This document shows, one piece after another, positions 9,587 through 21,920 of a stretch of 64,000 bases of DNA. Below the pieces are notes generated by a model that searched no databases, was not told where the DNA came from, and worked only from the letters and a program-made list of their open reading frames with translations. Origin of the DNA: Pseudocolwellia sp. AS88. Lineage in GTDB: Bacteria; Pseudomonadota; Gammaproteobacteria; Enterobacterales; Alteromonadaceae. Location of the stretch: positions 1-64,000 of the forward strand of contig NZ_JAUPEC010000025.1 in the NCBI RefSeq assembly GCF_030551755.1, written 5' to 3'. Position 1 is the first letter of the stretch; each line of letters starts with the position of its first letter. A program made the translations under genes and the position numbers.

Positions 9587-9672
9587 GTTATTGGTTGAGT
9601 TAGCTAAAATTACCTTTTTAGCTATACTTAAAGACATAAGATTTATTGTTTTTATTTTTTATGTATAGATTT

Positions 9673-9834
9673 ATACCAATTTGATTAATGAAGTGATCTA
9701 CTTTTTCATGAGGAAAAATGGATAATTACAAGGCATAAAATTTAGTAAGTAGTTATTCTACTTATAAATTTTATAACGCCGTTATTATTAATTTTAACCG
9801 TTAAAAATGAGCAGTTAATTAATGAACTTGGTAT
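9673..9834. repeat. MITE-like palindromic repeat, 162 bp
   Basis: The ends form an imperfect inverted repeat: ATACCAATTTGATTAAT on the left and, read on the other strand, ATACCAAGTTCATTAAT on the right (15 of 17 identical). The inside holds a second hairpin around 9737-9772 (AAGTAG/CTACTT with flanking AAATTT). No coding capacity. It sits between the ABC permease and the DUF454 gene. From memory, related ATACCAATT-bounded elements are frequent between genes in Colwellia-like genomes. Confidence 0.65.
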
Positions 9835-9846
9835 TATTGATCAGAT

Positions 9847-10230
9847 ATGAGGTTATCTATTCAAAATTTCCTTTTAAAAAGCACTGGCTGTTTGTTTGTT
9901 GTTTTAGCTATATTTGGTGCTGTTTTACCTTTGTTACCAACAACACCGTTTTTGTTGGTAGCAGCAGGGTGCTTCGCTAAATCGTCACCTTACTTTTACA
10001 ACAAGTTATTAAACAGTAAATTATTTGGTCAGTTGATAATTGATTGGCAAGATTCACGATCTATATCGCAAAAGTCTAAAATGATTTCTTTATGTTCTAT
10101 GGTGCTAGCAGGAGCGTGGTCGTGTTACATGCTTGAAAATATTTGGCTCAAAGTTTTAGTTATTTCTTTAATGATAGGACCGGCTATATTTGTGTATAGA
10201 CTACCTATTGCGAAACGAACTAGCTCATAG
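9847..10230 (+). CDS. YbaN/DUF454 family inner-membrane protein
   Basis: A 127-residue protein with three or four hydrophobic segments (about 11-45, 80-96, 99-118). It carries the family hallmark PLLPTTPFLLVAAGCFA and then SSPYFYNKLLNSKLFG. This is the DUF454 (YbaN) pattern, whose function is unknown. No good ribosome site is visible before the ATG, which lies just after the MITE-like repeat, so the repeat may supply or disturb its leader. Family call secure, role unknown. Confidence 0.85.
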   Translation: MRLSIQNFLLKSTGCLFVVLAIFGAVLPLLPTTPFLLVAAGCFAKSSPYFYNKLLNSKLFGQLIIDWQDSRSISQKSKMISLCSMVLAGAWSCYMLENIWLKVLVISLMIGPAIFVYRLPIAKRTSS

Positions 10231-10268
10231 GTAGTCTAAATTTTTATCTCAAATTCTTAATACAAATA

Positions 10269-10853
10269 TTAAGCTAAAGCCTTGCCAACCAAAGCAGCTA
10301 AGTGATCTGGTAAGGTTAACTTAAGTGCAATTTCATGAGCTTGGTCTGACATTTTTCGCCACGTAAGCTGTAATATTCTAATGATTTTTTCTTCAGTATG
10401 TTTAGCCGCAAACGCATCAAAGTAATGCTGTAAAAATACTAAACAAGCAACATCTTCTAACGTTTGTGTATCAGGGTTCGATTTTAACTTTTCTTTACGC
10501 AATATCTTAGCTGTTGTTTCAGCATCTTCTTCTGAATAACCATTTTCTAACATCAAGCTTTTAGTAAGTTGAGCGTGAAATTTTCCTTGTTCAATACGCC
10601 ATTTCAAATATCCAGCTTTACCTGCATCAAATTCAGTACGTAATAAATGCCAACGTTTAATATGTTGAGCTCGTACTGCTATTTGTAATAACTCATTTGC
10701 TTCAGGCCAGTATTTGTTTATACACGCTGTCATGTATTGCCCATATAATAATTCTTTAGGTTGCGGGCTGCCATCAACCATAGTGGTATTTGGGTCTTCA
10801 CTGTTAATTGCATCAATAGCAGAAAGAACAGAGGTTAGTTGAGGGTTTGTCAT
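10269..10853 (-). CDS. DUF4202 domain protein
   Basis: A soluble 194-residue protein. The central RAQHIKRW, the GYLKWR motif and the later FLQHYFDAF with conserved His residues match DUF4202, a family with an HD-like set of histidines and no established activity. It is monocistronic and converges with the DUF454 gene. No signal peptide or membrane segment. The reading frame is open with ordinary codon use. Function cannot be assigned from sequence. Confidence 0.8.
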   Translation of the reverse strand: MTNPQLTSVLSAIDAINSEDPNTTMVDGSPQPKELLYGQYMTACINKYWPEANELLQIAVRAQHIKRWHLLRTEFDAGKAGYLKWRIEQGKFHAQLTKSLMLENGYSEEDAETTAKILRKEKLKSNPDTQTLEDVACLVFLQHYFDAFAAKHTEEKIIRILQLTWRKMSDQAHEIALKLTLPDHLAALVGKALA

Positions 10854-10892
10854 GGTAAGTACCTAAATGATTTTGATAATTTATATTAACCT

Positions 10893-10918
10893 ATTATACC
10901 AATTTAAATAATAAATTA
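10893..10918. repeat. Fragment of the ATACCAATT repeat family
   Basis: The short stretch TTATACCAATTTAAATAATAA reproduces the left end of the 162-bp MITE-like element about 1.2 kb upstream. No matching right end was found, so this is at most a relic. Confidence 0.3.
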
Positions 10919-11191
10919 ACCAACTTAGAACTACATTAACAGACCTAGAACAAATAAAATTATTGAAATATAGTCATTTTGCTTATTCGTAGTTTTGTGA
11001 TGTCACTGACATATTAATGAGCTCTAAAATACCATTTTTAAAGGCTTATATGCTTCGCTATTATGTTTGACAAGGGAGTAACTCTTCTCATCAATCAATT
11101 TGCTATCACATTTGATTTTGCAGTGACACTTATACAATATCATTTACTTTGTAATGACTTATATTTAATTACATATAGAGCATCTAATATA

Positions 11192-11220
11192 TTGTCGTTT
11201 AATTGAGATTTAAGTATAAT
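11192..11220 (+). promoter_or_regulatory. Candidate pyrG promoter
   Basis: TTGTCG (11192-11197) and TATAAT (11215-11220) are separated by exactly 17 bases, giving a start near 11227 and a leader of about 80 bases. The leader contains an 8-bp hairpin TGATTTGT/ACAAATCA at 11241-11259. The rest of the 10854-11307 gap shows only a short palindrome (ATGTCACTGACAT at 11000). Confidence 0.6.
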
Positions 11221-11274
11221 ACTTTCCCGTCCTGTTAGATTGATTTGTGTAACAAATCACAAGCTTCAATTTAA

Positions 11275-12945
<1,671 letters not shown>

Positions 12946-12950
12946 AAATA

Positions 12951-12980
12951 AAGCCGTAGCCTAAAGCTGCGGTTTTTTAT
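12951..12980 (+). terminator. Terminator after pyrG
   Basis: The stem GCCGTAGC/GCTGCGGT (with G-T wobbles) closes on CTAAA and runs into six T, beginning 8 bases after the pyrG stop. It separates pyrG from eno, which then needs its own promoter. Confidence 0.85.
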
Positions 12981-13113
12981 TTAGAGTATTTAACATAATT
13001 GAATGTTCTAAAAAATAAATTTGTTTTAGATATAATAAAATGTGAATGTTACCGTTAACTGTACTCTTTATCGCTGTAGGTGCAGATAACGATTTTTTAA
13101 TAAAATAGGATAA

Positions 13114-14415
<1,302 letters not shown>

Positions 14416-14486
14416 TTACTGTTAATAACCTAGTTTATATCCATTTAGATTAGCTTTAGTCTTTAAGACTGAGTAATTACAGATAC

Positions 14487-14515
14487 AAAAAGCCACTTTT
14501 TAGTGGCTTTTTTTA
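14487..14515 (+). terminator. Terminator after eno
   Basis: AAAAAGCCACT, a TTTT loop and AGTGGC followed by seven T form a textbook intrinsic terminator. The A-run also lets it work for the converging pqi operon. Confidence 0.9.
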
Positions 14516-14555
14516 TGTATGTAATTGAGGTGAAATAAGTTTTTTATCGCTAAAG

Positions 14556-15308
14556 CTAATCTGTAACAATTAGATCTTTTTGTATTTGCCCACTTAAACG
14601 ATTTAAAGACACTTTAAAGCTTTCTACCGCATGGTTGTAACCATCTTGAGTTAATGGCTGGCGAATATCGAAGAAGGCTTTTTTACTGTCCATCGCATTA
14701 TTACGTTTGCGATGCTTTCTTTGTTGGTTTCTGTTTTGAAATTCAGTTTTTGTACTGACTTTCTCATCGATGTTTGTTTCGGCTTTTGTTTCGATAATGT
14801 AACTGCCTGAAATTACTGTTTCACTTGGTCTATCAGTGTTTTCGTTTGTTACTGTAAATTGTTCAAAGTATAAGGTTAGATGTTTGTCAGCTATTCGACT
14901 ATTGCTTGAGTTTTTATGCTCAAGGTAAAGCATGCTTTCTTTATTTGATAAAGACGAAATTAAGTGTGTTTCAATAGCTTTTGGTAACTTATCTCCCCAA
15001 AGGTGTTGGTTTGATATATGTATTTGATGAGAATCTATCTGCATCACTAAACCGCCTGTATTTAGGAAGTCAGCCATCTCTACGTTATTAAGTACAACAA
15101 AGGTATTATCTTCATTGTTTGCTAATGAAGCTTCATTTGTTGGCTGTGATGAAATAGCATTGAGTGAATAATATTGCAGTCCAACTTCAGTGCTTGAACA
15201 CCCTAAGCCTACTAAAGCAAATGTAAAAACTAGGGCTTTATTAAATGAACTTGATCTTATTTTTCTTCTACTAAAATGTTTAATATAAGTTCTCATTAAG
15301 TGTTCCAT
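14556..15308 (-). CDS. pqiC: PqiC-like outer-membrane lipoprotein
   Basis: A 250-residue lipoprotein whose signal segment ends in the lipobox GLGC (Cys37). The following region fits the PqiC/DUF330 family that works with MCE proteins to move phospholipids between the inner and outer membranes. The frame could begin further upstream inside pqiB, but ATG 15308 (MEHLMRT) just after pqiB gives a sensible signal peptide; ATG 15296 is also possible. The C-terminal third contains a basic, Gln/Arg-rich insert near residues 195-210. It is last in the pqiA-pqiA-pqiB-pqiC operon. Confidence 0.82.
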   Translation of the reverse strand: MEHLMRTYIKHFSRRKIRSSSFNKALVFTFALVGLGCSSTEVGLQYYSLNAISSQPTNEASLANNEDNTFVVLNNVEMADFLNTGGLVMQIDSHQIHISNQHLWGDKLPKAIETHLISSLSNKESMLYLEHKNSSNSRIADKHLTLYFEQFTVTNENTDRPSETVISGSYIIETKAETNIDEKVSTKTEFQNRNQQRKHRKRNNAMDSKKAFFDIRQPLTQDGYNHAVESFKVSLNRLSGQIQKDLIVTD

Positions 15309-15321
15309 TTTTATGCCTTTA

Positions 15322-16965
15322 TTAATTGCCTGCTGTCGGCTGAACTTCAGCATTGTCAGAGTTAAAAATTAAACGGTTAGGTTGCATATTTAACTTCATG
15401 ATTAAAGGCGTTAAATTGTTTATGGTTTTATCTAAGCTTTGCAATACATCATTAAGTTGTTGGTTTGTTTTAGAACCATCAGAATAACTTTTAGTTAGGC
15501 TCTCAACCCCTTTTAATGTTGAGTTAATTTGCGCAATAAGTGTTTGGCTTTTTGGATCGTTTAATAAGTTTTCAAAGCGTTCGGAAGTAGAATCAAATTG
15601 ATCCATTGATTCTGTTATCACTTTTAAAGCTTTGGATGTACTTTTGATTATGTCATTAAAAGGGATTTCTTCAATTGATTTAGTTATGTTGCTAACCCTA
15701 GTCATTACTTGTTCTAACTCATCGTCAGCGGTAGGGATTAATAACAAATCACCGAAAGTTTCGGGTGCTTCTAATGAACTATCAATGTACTTAAGTTCGA
15801 TATATTTACTGCCTAGTAATAGGTTGTTATTACTTATAGCGCCATGTAAACCTGATGTTATCCATTGATTCATATCTCTTTGCATTTTATGTAAACCAAT
15901 TTCGTCATCTTTTAAGCCAAGGCGACCAGGATAAATCTTTATCATAATAGGCAACAGCGTATTTTTATCTAAAACATTACTCATTTCAGGGTAATCGATA
16001 TCAGTTCTAACCACTTCACCTATATGTAAACCTTTATATTCAACAGGCGAACCAGGCTTTAAGCCTCGTATTGATTGATTGAATAACAGCATGTAACTTT
16101 GAGCAGCATAAAATACACGCTCATTAACTTTTTGTTTATTAGGGAAAATAGAAAATTGTGCATGTTCTTTTATTGGTTCGCCTTTCGTTAAATAAGCAGG
16201 AACATCGAAAGATACACCACCACCGAGTAATGTTTCTATTGTGCCAGTATTTATTCGAACCCCTTGACCTGATAACTCAAAATCAATACCGGTTACTTCC
16301 CAAAAACGCGTATTGGTTGTAATTAATTTATCGTAAGGCGCTTCGATAAAAACGTTGTAGTACATTTTACCTTCTTCGGTATTTAAATGTGCGTACTCTA
16401 TACGTCCTGCTTGGCTTCCTCTAAAGAGGACTGGCGCGCCAATATCAAATGCATTATCACTGCTGCTGTCTAAGGTGATATGTAAACCAGGTGTGCCGAT
16501 AGGCGTAGAAGGTGGGTTTTCTAAACCAACAAAGTGGTATTTAGACGTCTTCTCTTCGCCGGGTGAAAATTCAATGAAATAGCCTGACAATATTGTTGAT
16601 AAACCAGAAACACTGCTCAGACTTACACGAGGTTTAACTACCCAAAAGTTACTGTCTTTTGTGAGTAGTTCACTGGCTTTTCTATTCATTCTTGCGCTAA
16701 CAATAACGCCATCTAACTTATCGTTAAGTTTAATATCAACAACTTTTCCGACAGTAATATTTCTAAGTTTGATTAAACTTTCTTTAGGGCTAATACCTTG
16801 TGCATTAGAAAACTCAATTGTGATTAATGGTCCTTGTTTTAACCATTGGTCAATAACCATCCAAGCACCAATCGTTAAGGCAATTAATGGAATAAGCCAA
16901 ATAGTCGATATTCTGTTTACTGGTTTAACAACCGCTTCAGGAAGTTCGTTATTTTCTGGAGTCAT
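15322..16965 (-). CDS. pqiB: PqiB, three-MCE-domain lipid transport protein
   Basis: One N-terminal membrane helix (about residues 22-41) anchors a periplasmic chain with three MCE domains, recognisable by the openings AQGISPKESLIKLRNITVG, FDIGAPVLFRGSQAGRI and IRGLKPGSPVEYKGLHIGEV. A helical C-terminus follows. In E. coli, PqiB hexamers form a syringe-like tube toward the outer membrane. ATG 16965 is chosen for its GAGG ribosome site; it overlaps the upstream gene by 17 bases. The 547 residues match PqiB (three MCE) rather than the seven-domain LetB. Confidence 0.93.
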   Translation of the reverse strand: MTPENNELPEAVVKPVNRISTIWLIPLIALTIGAWMVIDQWLKQGPLITIEFSNAQGISPKESLIKLRNITVGKVVDIKLNDKLDGVIVSARMNRKASELLTKDSNFWVVKPRVSLSSVSGLSTILSGYFIEFSPGEEKTSKYHFVGLENPPSTPIGTPGLHITLDSSSDNAFDIGAPVLFRGSQAGRIEYAHLNTEEGKMYYNVFIEAPYDKLITTNTRFWEVTGIDFELSGQGVRINTGTIETLLGGGVSFDVPAYLTKGEPIKEHAQFSIFPNKQKVNERVFYAAQSYMLLFNQSIRGLKPGSPVEYKGLHIGEVVRTDIDYPEMSNVLDKNTLLPIMIKIYPGRLGLKDDEIGLHKMQRDMNQWITSGLHGAISNNNLLLGSKYIELKYIDSSLEAPETFGDLLLIPTADDELEQVMTRVSNITKSIEEIPFNDIIKSTSKALKVITESMDQFDSTSERFENLLNDPKSQTLIAQINSTLKGVESLTKSYSDGSKTNQQLNDVLQSLDKTINNLTPLIMKLNMQPNRLIFNSDNAEVQPTAGN

Positions 16966-17572
16966 TTGTAGCCTCAATGGGTTTAGATTGCCAAATAAGG
17001 CGGGGATCAAAAGTATTTGCCGCTAACATAGTCATTAATACAAAGCCTGTAAAAGCTGCGGCAGCAAAACCAGCTTCAATTTTAACAATTTCGCCCATAT
17101 TCACAAGAGCGACTAAAATGGATACAACGTAAATATCAACCATAGACCATTTACCAATAAACTCAGTAATATGGTAAGAGCGATAAGCCATTTTTTTAGA
17201 GCTAAAGCCAGTGTAATTTGCCTGATAACATAGCCAGCTTAAAGCAAATAGTTTTCCTAAAGGAATAACGATACTGGCAAAAAATATAATTAAAGCAACA
17301 AGGTAGGATTGATGTTGCCACAATAAAACAACACCGCCCAATATTGTACTTTCGGTCTTACTGCCTAAAACCGTGGTTACCATCATAGGTAAAAAGTTTG
17401 CAGGAATAAAAAGCAAATAAGAAGTTAACAACAAAGACATGGTTTGCTGAATACACTTAGGATTGATATTCGTTAAGTGAGCATGACATTGTTCACAGTA
17501 TACGTTTGAAGCAGCATTGAGCATCAAACAAATAGGGCATTGGCAGAGTTTTTCATTATTTGCTGTGATCAT
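16949..17572 (-). CDS. pqiA: PqiA-like membrane protein, C-terminal-half equivalent
   Basis: A 207-residue inner-membrane protein with an N-terminal zinc-finger pattern CPIC...CEQCHAHL (residues 13-34) and about four membrane helices, i.e. one PqiA domain. In E. coli, PqiA is a single chain of about 417 residues with two such domains. Here the second half is its own gene, whose ATG overlaps the stop of the upstream half by 4 bases (ATGA), pointing to coupled translation. It is expected to be the membrane partner of PqiB in lipid transport. Confidence 0.88.
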   Translation of the reverse strand: MITANNEKLCQCPICLMLNAASNVYCEQCHAHLTNINPKCIQQTMSLLLTSYLLFIPANFLPMMVTTVLGSKTESTILGGVVLLWQHQSYLVALIIFFASIVIPLGKLFALSWLCYQANYTGFSSKKMAYRSYHITEFIGKWSMVDIYVVSILVALVNMGEIVKIEAGFAAAAFTGFVLMTMLAANTFDPRLIWQSKPIEATNDSRK

Positions 17573-18198
17573 TCGGTAGCTCTTCGTTCGTGTTTACTTT
17601 TTAGTTGGTATAAAGACCATAGTTGATACTTATCAAAGTAAATAAAAGTAGCGGATAAGCTCATGATAAACAATAAATAAAAAGCAAGTGCATAACCAAA
17701 TTCGATGGATGCCATGGTTTGTACTTTTATAAAACTTACTAAAATACTAATAATAAATATTTCTGCCATGTTCCAAGGTTTAAGCAATACAGTTAATTTC
17801 AGAATAAGATTTGTTAAAGGTAGTAGCCTTTTTTTTCTAAACGACCAGGAAATATAAATAATACAGAGCAAAAAGCATAGAGGAATAATAAACGCAGTAA
17901 AAGCTAAAAGTGCCGATATAAGTAGATAAGTCAGGTTTTCAATATTTTGAATAGATTGCAGTAAGGTTAGTGTTTTTTCATTGCCATGAATACTAAAAAT
18001 AATGAAGGGAAAGTTTAAAGAAAAGCCTAAAAAGATTAAAGCCACTAAGCTACTTACAAATAACTTTAATTGTGAATGTTGATAAAAACGCGTTAATACA
18101 TAACCACAGCGAGGACACTGAGCTTTCTGCCTATGCTTTAAAGGTGGAATTAGCATAAGTAAATCACAATCATGGCATGCAATTTTACGTTTTTTCAT
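17569..18198 (-). CDS. pqiA: PqiA-like membrane protein, N-terminal-half equivalent
   Basis: A 209-residue protein and first gene of the pqi operon. It has an N-terminal double-Cys zinc ribbon (CHDCD at 8-12 and CPRCG at 28-32), then about four membrane helices: a second single PqiA domain. Together with the following gene it reconstitutes the two-domain PqiA. The ATG lacks a strong ribosome site. The first zinc ribbon matches the DUF-type PqiA N-terminus, so the two genes look like a split (or never fused) version rather than a frameshift: each has its own start and intact termini. Confidence 0.88.
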   Translation of the reverse strand: MKKRKIACHDCDLLMLIPPLKHRQKAQCPRCGYVLTRFYQHSQLKLFVSSLVALIFLGFSLNFPFIIFSIHGNEKTLTLLQSIQNIENLTYLLISALLAFTAFIIPLCFLLCIIYISWSFRKKRLLPLTNLILKLTVLLKPWNMAEIFIISILVSFIKVQTMASIEFGYALAFYLLFIMSLSATFIYFDKYQLWSLYQLKSKHERRATE

Positions 18199-18467
18199 TT
18201 CAATTAAAGACTTGAGTTTCGTGATGGATAGCTGTGTTGTAGCTTAGCTATAAATCATATTATTTACCAGTATTTCAACTGCTTACTTATAATTAAATCG
18301 TTACTAAAAATTACATTTATTCATCATTAGATAAATATTTAAGTTATATTATTTTATTACCGATTAATTTAATCCTATGGTTATTTAGCTAATAAGTCGA
18401 TTTATCTTTTGTGATCAATGAAGTATGCTTAAATATTATCCACAAACCTTATAACCTCTAAGTATTT

Positions 18468-19088
18468 ATGACCGAGCAAGTTTCTCTTTGGAAAGGCGAA
18501 CAACAAACTTCAGATTTTGCTGAATTTTGTAATGCTTTGTACGAACGAGAATTACAAACGCTTGCTAATACCGATAATATTTCAATTGAGTCATTACAAG
18601 GGCGTTTAAAAAGTTTACCTTATTATGTAAATCGAACGGCGCGAGCTATGATGCAATGTTCAACGCCTTTAATGATAGACGTTCAAAATGCTAGTTGGTC
18701 TGCAAAGCAGGTCGCTCGTATGCCTATATCAAATCAAGATAAAACAACGGTTAATCAATGGTATGAAAAAATAGAGTTAAAGCATGGTTTAGTGGTTCCA
18801 ATTGTTCATGATAACCATATTGCCCTAGACTGTATTGACAGAATAGATATAGAAAAATACCGCTTTAGAACCAATGTACATGGCTGGTTTTCTTTTAATG
18901 AAAACACATCAGAAGAAAATAGTAGGTATCAGCTTTTAAAACCTAATAAACGCGTAATGACAGCTGCATGTTCTGGACATTCTTGGGTTAACGATCATAA
19001 ATCCATTCCTGTGATGCCAAGCCTAAGAGAGCTTTTGATCTCTTGTAGTATTAATTGGAGTAACTTCAAAAAGCCAATTTTTTTATAA
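18468..19088 (+). CDS. Conserved-looking hypothetical protein (206 aa)
   Basis: A soluble protein without signal peptide or membrane segment, standing alone between the divergent pqi operon and ftsB. It is not recognised. The C-terminal half carries distinctive stretches such as RTNVHGWFSF and KRVMTAACSGHSW with conserved-looking Cys, His and Trp residues that could bind metal or nucleotide. Codon use matches its neighbours. The position next to ftsB/ispD first suggested Syd, but the sequence does not resemble Syd. The frame is probably real; function unknown. Confidence 0.7.
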   Translation: MTEQVSLWKGEQQTSDFAEFCNALYERELQTLANTDNISIESLQGRLKSLPYYVNRTARAMMQCSTPLMIDVQNASWSAKQVARMPISNQDKTTVNQWYEKIELKHGLVVPIVHDNHIALDCIDRIDIEKYRFRTNVHGWFSFNENTSEENSRYQLLKPNKRVMTAACSGHSWVNDHKSIPVMPSLRELLISCSINWSNFKKPIFL

Positions 19089-19214
19089 TATTACACAGTG
19101 CCGCGTTTTTTATTCAATCAACACATCCATTTACATTCTTAATCAATTACCAAAATTTAGTTTGAATTTTTGCTTCATTAACCAACAAATTATAAGGTTT
19201 ACTCGTAATTATAG

Positions 19215-19242
19215 TTTACACAGGCAGCTCGACTCTTATAAT
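19215..19242 (+). promoter_or_regulatory. Candidate promoter of the ftsB-ispD operon
   Basis: TTTACA (19215-19220) and TATAAT (19237-19242) lie 16 bases apart, placing the start near 19249, about 32 bases before the preferred ftsB ATG. Confidence 0.6.
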
Positions 19243-19280
19243 GGGGCAACGCTTTAGGACTTGTGTATCAGCCAGCTTTT

Positions 19281-19565
19281 ATGAGAGTAATTATTATCAT
19301 CCTGCTAGTATTTTTAGCCTTACTACAACATCGTTTGTGGTTTGGGAAGAATAGTGTGCCTGACTACATAGCATTAGAAAATGATGTAGACAGACAACGT
19401 GCAGACAACGATAAACTTATTCAACGTAACAAAGTATTGTATGCCGACACTGATGACTTAAAGTCAGGTGTTGAAGGTATAGAAGAAAGAGCAAGAAATG
19501 AATTAGGCATGATCAAAGATAACGAAACGTTTTATCGTATTGTCTCCCAAAAGGATACTCAGTAA
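19281..19565 (+). CDS. ftsB: Cell division protein FtsB
   Basis: A small bitopic membrane protein of the divisome that pairs with FtsL and FtsQ and helps activate septal peptidoglycan synthesis. The N-terminal helix is followed by LWFGKNSVPDY, the classical FtsB junction, and then a coiled-coil region ending in ARNELGMIKDNETFYR. I chose ATG 19281 because the protein then begins at the membrane helix as in E. coli; an in-frame GTG at 19263 would add six residues. It is followed after 2 bases by ispD, the usual order. Confidence 0.93.
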   Translation: MRVIIIILLVFLALLQHRLWFGKNSVPDYIALENDVDRQRADNDKLIQRNKVLYADTDDLKSGVEGIEERARNELGMIKDNETFYRIVSQKDTQ

Positions 19566-19567
19566 AT

Positions 19568-20350
19568 ATGAGTCCAATCTGTGAAAAATTTGTTGTTGTT
19601 GTACCTGCTGCTGGCGTAGGTAAAAGAATGAAGGCGCAATGTCCAAAACAATATTTAAGTATTGATCAGCAAACTATTTTAGAGCATACGGTTTTTAGGT
19701 TGCTCTCTCATCCATTAATTGCCCACGTGGTTATTGCGATTAGTGAAGGCGATGAGTATTTTAAAGATACTGCTTTAAATGTTAATTCTAATATATCGGT
19801 TGTGCATGGTGGTGCAGAACGTGTCGATTCCGTGTTAGCTGGTCTACACTCTATAAATAGCGAAGATTTTCCTTGGGTGATGGTGCACGATGCGGCTCGT
19901 CCTTGTGTGAGTTTAGATGATATATCAGCGCTGATAGATCAAACACAAAGAAATAACTGCGGTGGTTTATTGGCATATCCTGTTCGCGATACTATGAAAA
20001 AAGCTCGCTCTGTTCACTCGCACCAAAAAAATATTGCATCAACAAATAAAGAAATGGTTGAAAAAACTATTGAGCGTGAAGACTTATGGCATGCGTTAAC
20101 ACCTCAGTTATATAAAACGAATGAATTAATTTCAGCTATTTCACAAGCATTACAGAGCAACATCACTATAACTGATGAATCATCTGCCATAGAATATGCA
20201 GGGTTTGGCAGTTTGTTGGTTGAAGGTAATGGTAATAATATAAAAATTACTCGACCTGATGATTTAACCCTAGCCAGCTTTATTATTTCTCAGCAAAATG
20301 CTGAACAAACAACAAGCACAATTCATAAAATTTCCCAAAAGGTAAAATAA
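19568..20350 (+). CDS. ispD: 2-C-methyl-D-erythritol 4-phosphate cytidylyltransferase IspD
   Basis: Third step of the MEP isoprenoid pathway: CTP plus MEP gives CDP-ME. The nucleotide-binding PAAGVGKRM (residues 13-21) is followed by KQYLSI, the [10 protein letters not shown] motif, and the C-terminal [11 protein letters not shown] and IKITRPDDL. 260 residues, slightly longer than E. coli because of a polar insertion around residues 145-160 (Ser/His/Lys-rich) and a tail. It overlaps ispF by one base (TAATG), so the two are translationally coupled. Confidence 0.97.
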   Translation: MSPICEKFVVVVPAAGVGKRMKAQCPKQYLSIDQQTILEHTVFRLLSHPLIAHVVIAISEGDEYFKDTALNVNSNISVVHGGAERVDSVLAGLHSINSEDFPWVMVHDAARPCVSLDDISALIDQTQRNNCGGLLAYPVRDTMKKARSVHSHQKNIASTNKEMVEKTIEREDLWHALTPQLYKTNELISAISQALQSNITITDESSAIEYAGFGSLLVEGNGNNIKITRPDDLTLASFIISQQNAEQTTSTIHKISQKVK

Positions 20351-20832
20351 TGCGCATAGGACATGGTTTTGATGTACATAAATTTGGTGGTAAAGGTCCT
20401 TTAGTATTAGCCGGTATTAGTATTCCTTATGAGTATGGCTTTGTAGCGCACTCTGATGGTGATGTAGCTATTCATGCTTTATGTGACGCTATTTTAGGGG
20501 CTTTGTGTTTAGCTGATATTGGCAATCACTTTCCTGATACCGATGGTCAATACGAAAATATCTCAAGCCGAATTTTATTACGTCATGTTGTCGGTTTAAT
20601 GGATGAACAAGGTTTTGAATTAGGTAATGCAGATATAACTATTGTTGCACAAGCACCTAAAATTGCACCGCATTTATTGGATATGAGAACGTGTTTATCT
20701 GAAGATTTAAATGCTCAAATTTCTCAAGTGAATGTTAAAGCTACAACCACTGAAAAATTAGGTTATGCAGGACGTAAAGAGGGCGTAGCTGTTCATGCCG
20801 TTGTTTTACTTATGCCTAAAAGCGCACTTTAA
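20350..20832 (+). CDS. ispF: 2-C-methyl-D-erythritol 2,4-cyclodiphosphate synthase IspF
   Basis: Fifth step of the MEP pathway: cyclises CDP-ME 2-phosphate and releases CMP, as a zinc-dependent trimer. Metal ligands sit in GHGFDVHKF (Asp8, His10) and the [11 protein letters not shown] motif. The [16 protein letters not shown]-terminal signature is intact. 160 residues, standard. Start shared with the ispD stop. Confidence 0.98.
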   Translation: MRIGHGFDVHKFGGKGPLVLAGISIPYEYGFVAHSDGDVAIHALCDAILGALCLADIGNHFPDTDGQYENISSRILLRHVVGLMDEQGFELGNADITIVAQAPKIAPHLLDMRTCLSEDLNAQISQVNVKATTTEKLGYAGRKEGVAVHAVVLLMPKSAL

Positions 20833-20861
20833 TATTTACCTACAAATATAGAGAAATCAAC

Positions 20862-21920
20862 TTGAATACTGCATTGCCAAAATTTACATACTTATACGGA
20901 CAACCAACATCTACAGGCTTTCTACGTAGCGAAATGGCTGACTTTAAAGTGTTTGAAAACTTACCATTTCAACCTTGCGGTGAAGGTGAACACCTATTTA
21001 TTCATGTAAGAAAAACAGGTGAAAACACGGCTTTTATCGCAAAACAACTAGCAAAGCATTTTGGCGTTAAAGAAAACTTAGTATCTTATGCTGGCTTAAA
21101 AGATCGCTTTGCTGTGACCGAACAATGGTTTGGTATTCATGTTCCTGGTAAAACTGTTTTCGACTTATCTGAGTTATCAATTGAAGGTGTTGAGGTGCTA
21201 TCGAGTGCTCGTCATAACAAAAAACTTCGCATTGGTGCACTAACGGGTAATCGTTTTCAAATCACCTTAAAAAAAGTGACTGAAGTTGAAGAGCTTGTTA
21301 GACGCTGGCACGCTATTGTTGCGCATGGTGTTCCTAATTACTTTGGCGAACAGCGTTTTGGTATTGAAGGCGGTAACATTGAAAAAGCCCTTTCGTTATT
21401 TTCAGGCACAAAAGTAAAAGATAAAAAGAAAAGAGGTATTTATCTCTCAGCAGCGCGTTCATTAATATTTAATACCATGATTGATGAGAGAATTAAAAAC
21501 AATCAATTTGACCAATTAACTGATGGCGATGTATGTATGCTGGCCGGCACCCAATCTGTATTTATTGCCGACGAAGTTGATGACAGCATAAGAAAACGTT
21601 TTTCTGAAAAAGACATAGATATAACAGCACCCATGTGGGGCGCTGGCGATTTAATGTCGACAAAACAAATTCAAGTATTCGAACAAAGCATAGGTAGTCA
21701 GTTCCAGGACTTTTGTGATGGTTTGGCGAAGTTTGGATTAAAACAAGAACGTCGTAGAATTCGCCTCTGTGTCGATAACGCAAACATAACGGTTACTAAA
21801 GATGGTGAAAACAACACTGTTGTTTTAGATTTTTCATTGCCTGCTGGTTCTTATGCAACAACAGTTATACGTGAATTATTGGATTATACCGATCTTACTC
21901 AACGACAAGGGCACGCTTAA
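20862..21920 (+). CDS. truD: tRNA pseudouridine(13) synthase TruD
   Basis: Makes pseudouridine at position 13 of tRNA-Glu. Family signatures are [15 protein letters not shown] (catalytic Asp within GLKDR, about residue 80), [23 protein letters not shown] and [13 protein letters not shown] start is used: homologues begin with an equivalent LTYLHGKPQ stretch, and the next ATG would delete it. The final codon overlaps the surE ATG by one base. 352 residues, typical. Confidence 0.96.
   Translation: MNTALPKFTYLYGQPTSTGFLRSEMADFKVFENLPFQPCGEGEHLFIHVRKTGENTAFIAKQLAKHFGVKENLVSYAGLKDRFAVTEQWFGIHVPGKTVFDLSELSIEGVEVLSSARHNKKLRIGALTGNRFQITLKKVTEVEELVRRWHAIVAHGVPNYFGEQRFGIEGGNIEKALSLFSGTKVKDKKKRGIYLSAARSLIFNTMIDERIKNNQFDQLTDGDVCMLAGTQSVFIADEVDDSIRKRFSEKDIDITAPMWGAGDLMSTKQIQVFEQSIGSQFQDFCDGLAKFGLKQERRRIRLCVDNANITVTKDGENNTVVLDFSLPAGSYATTVIRELLDYTDLTQRQGHA

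Noticed and set aside
18468-19088. Identification as SecY-interacting protein Syd
   Set aside because: Only the neighbourhood suggested it. The sequence lacks any resemblance I can recall to Syd, so it is left as hypothetical.
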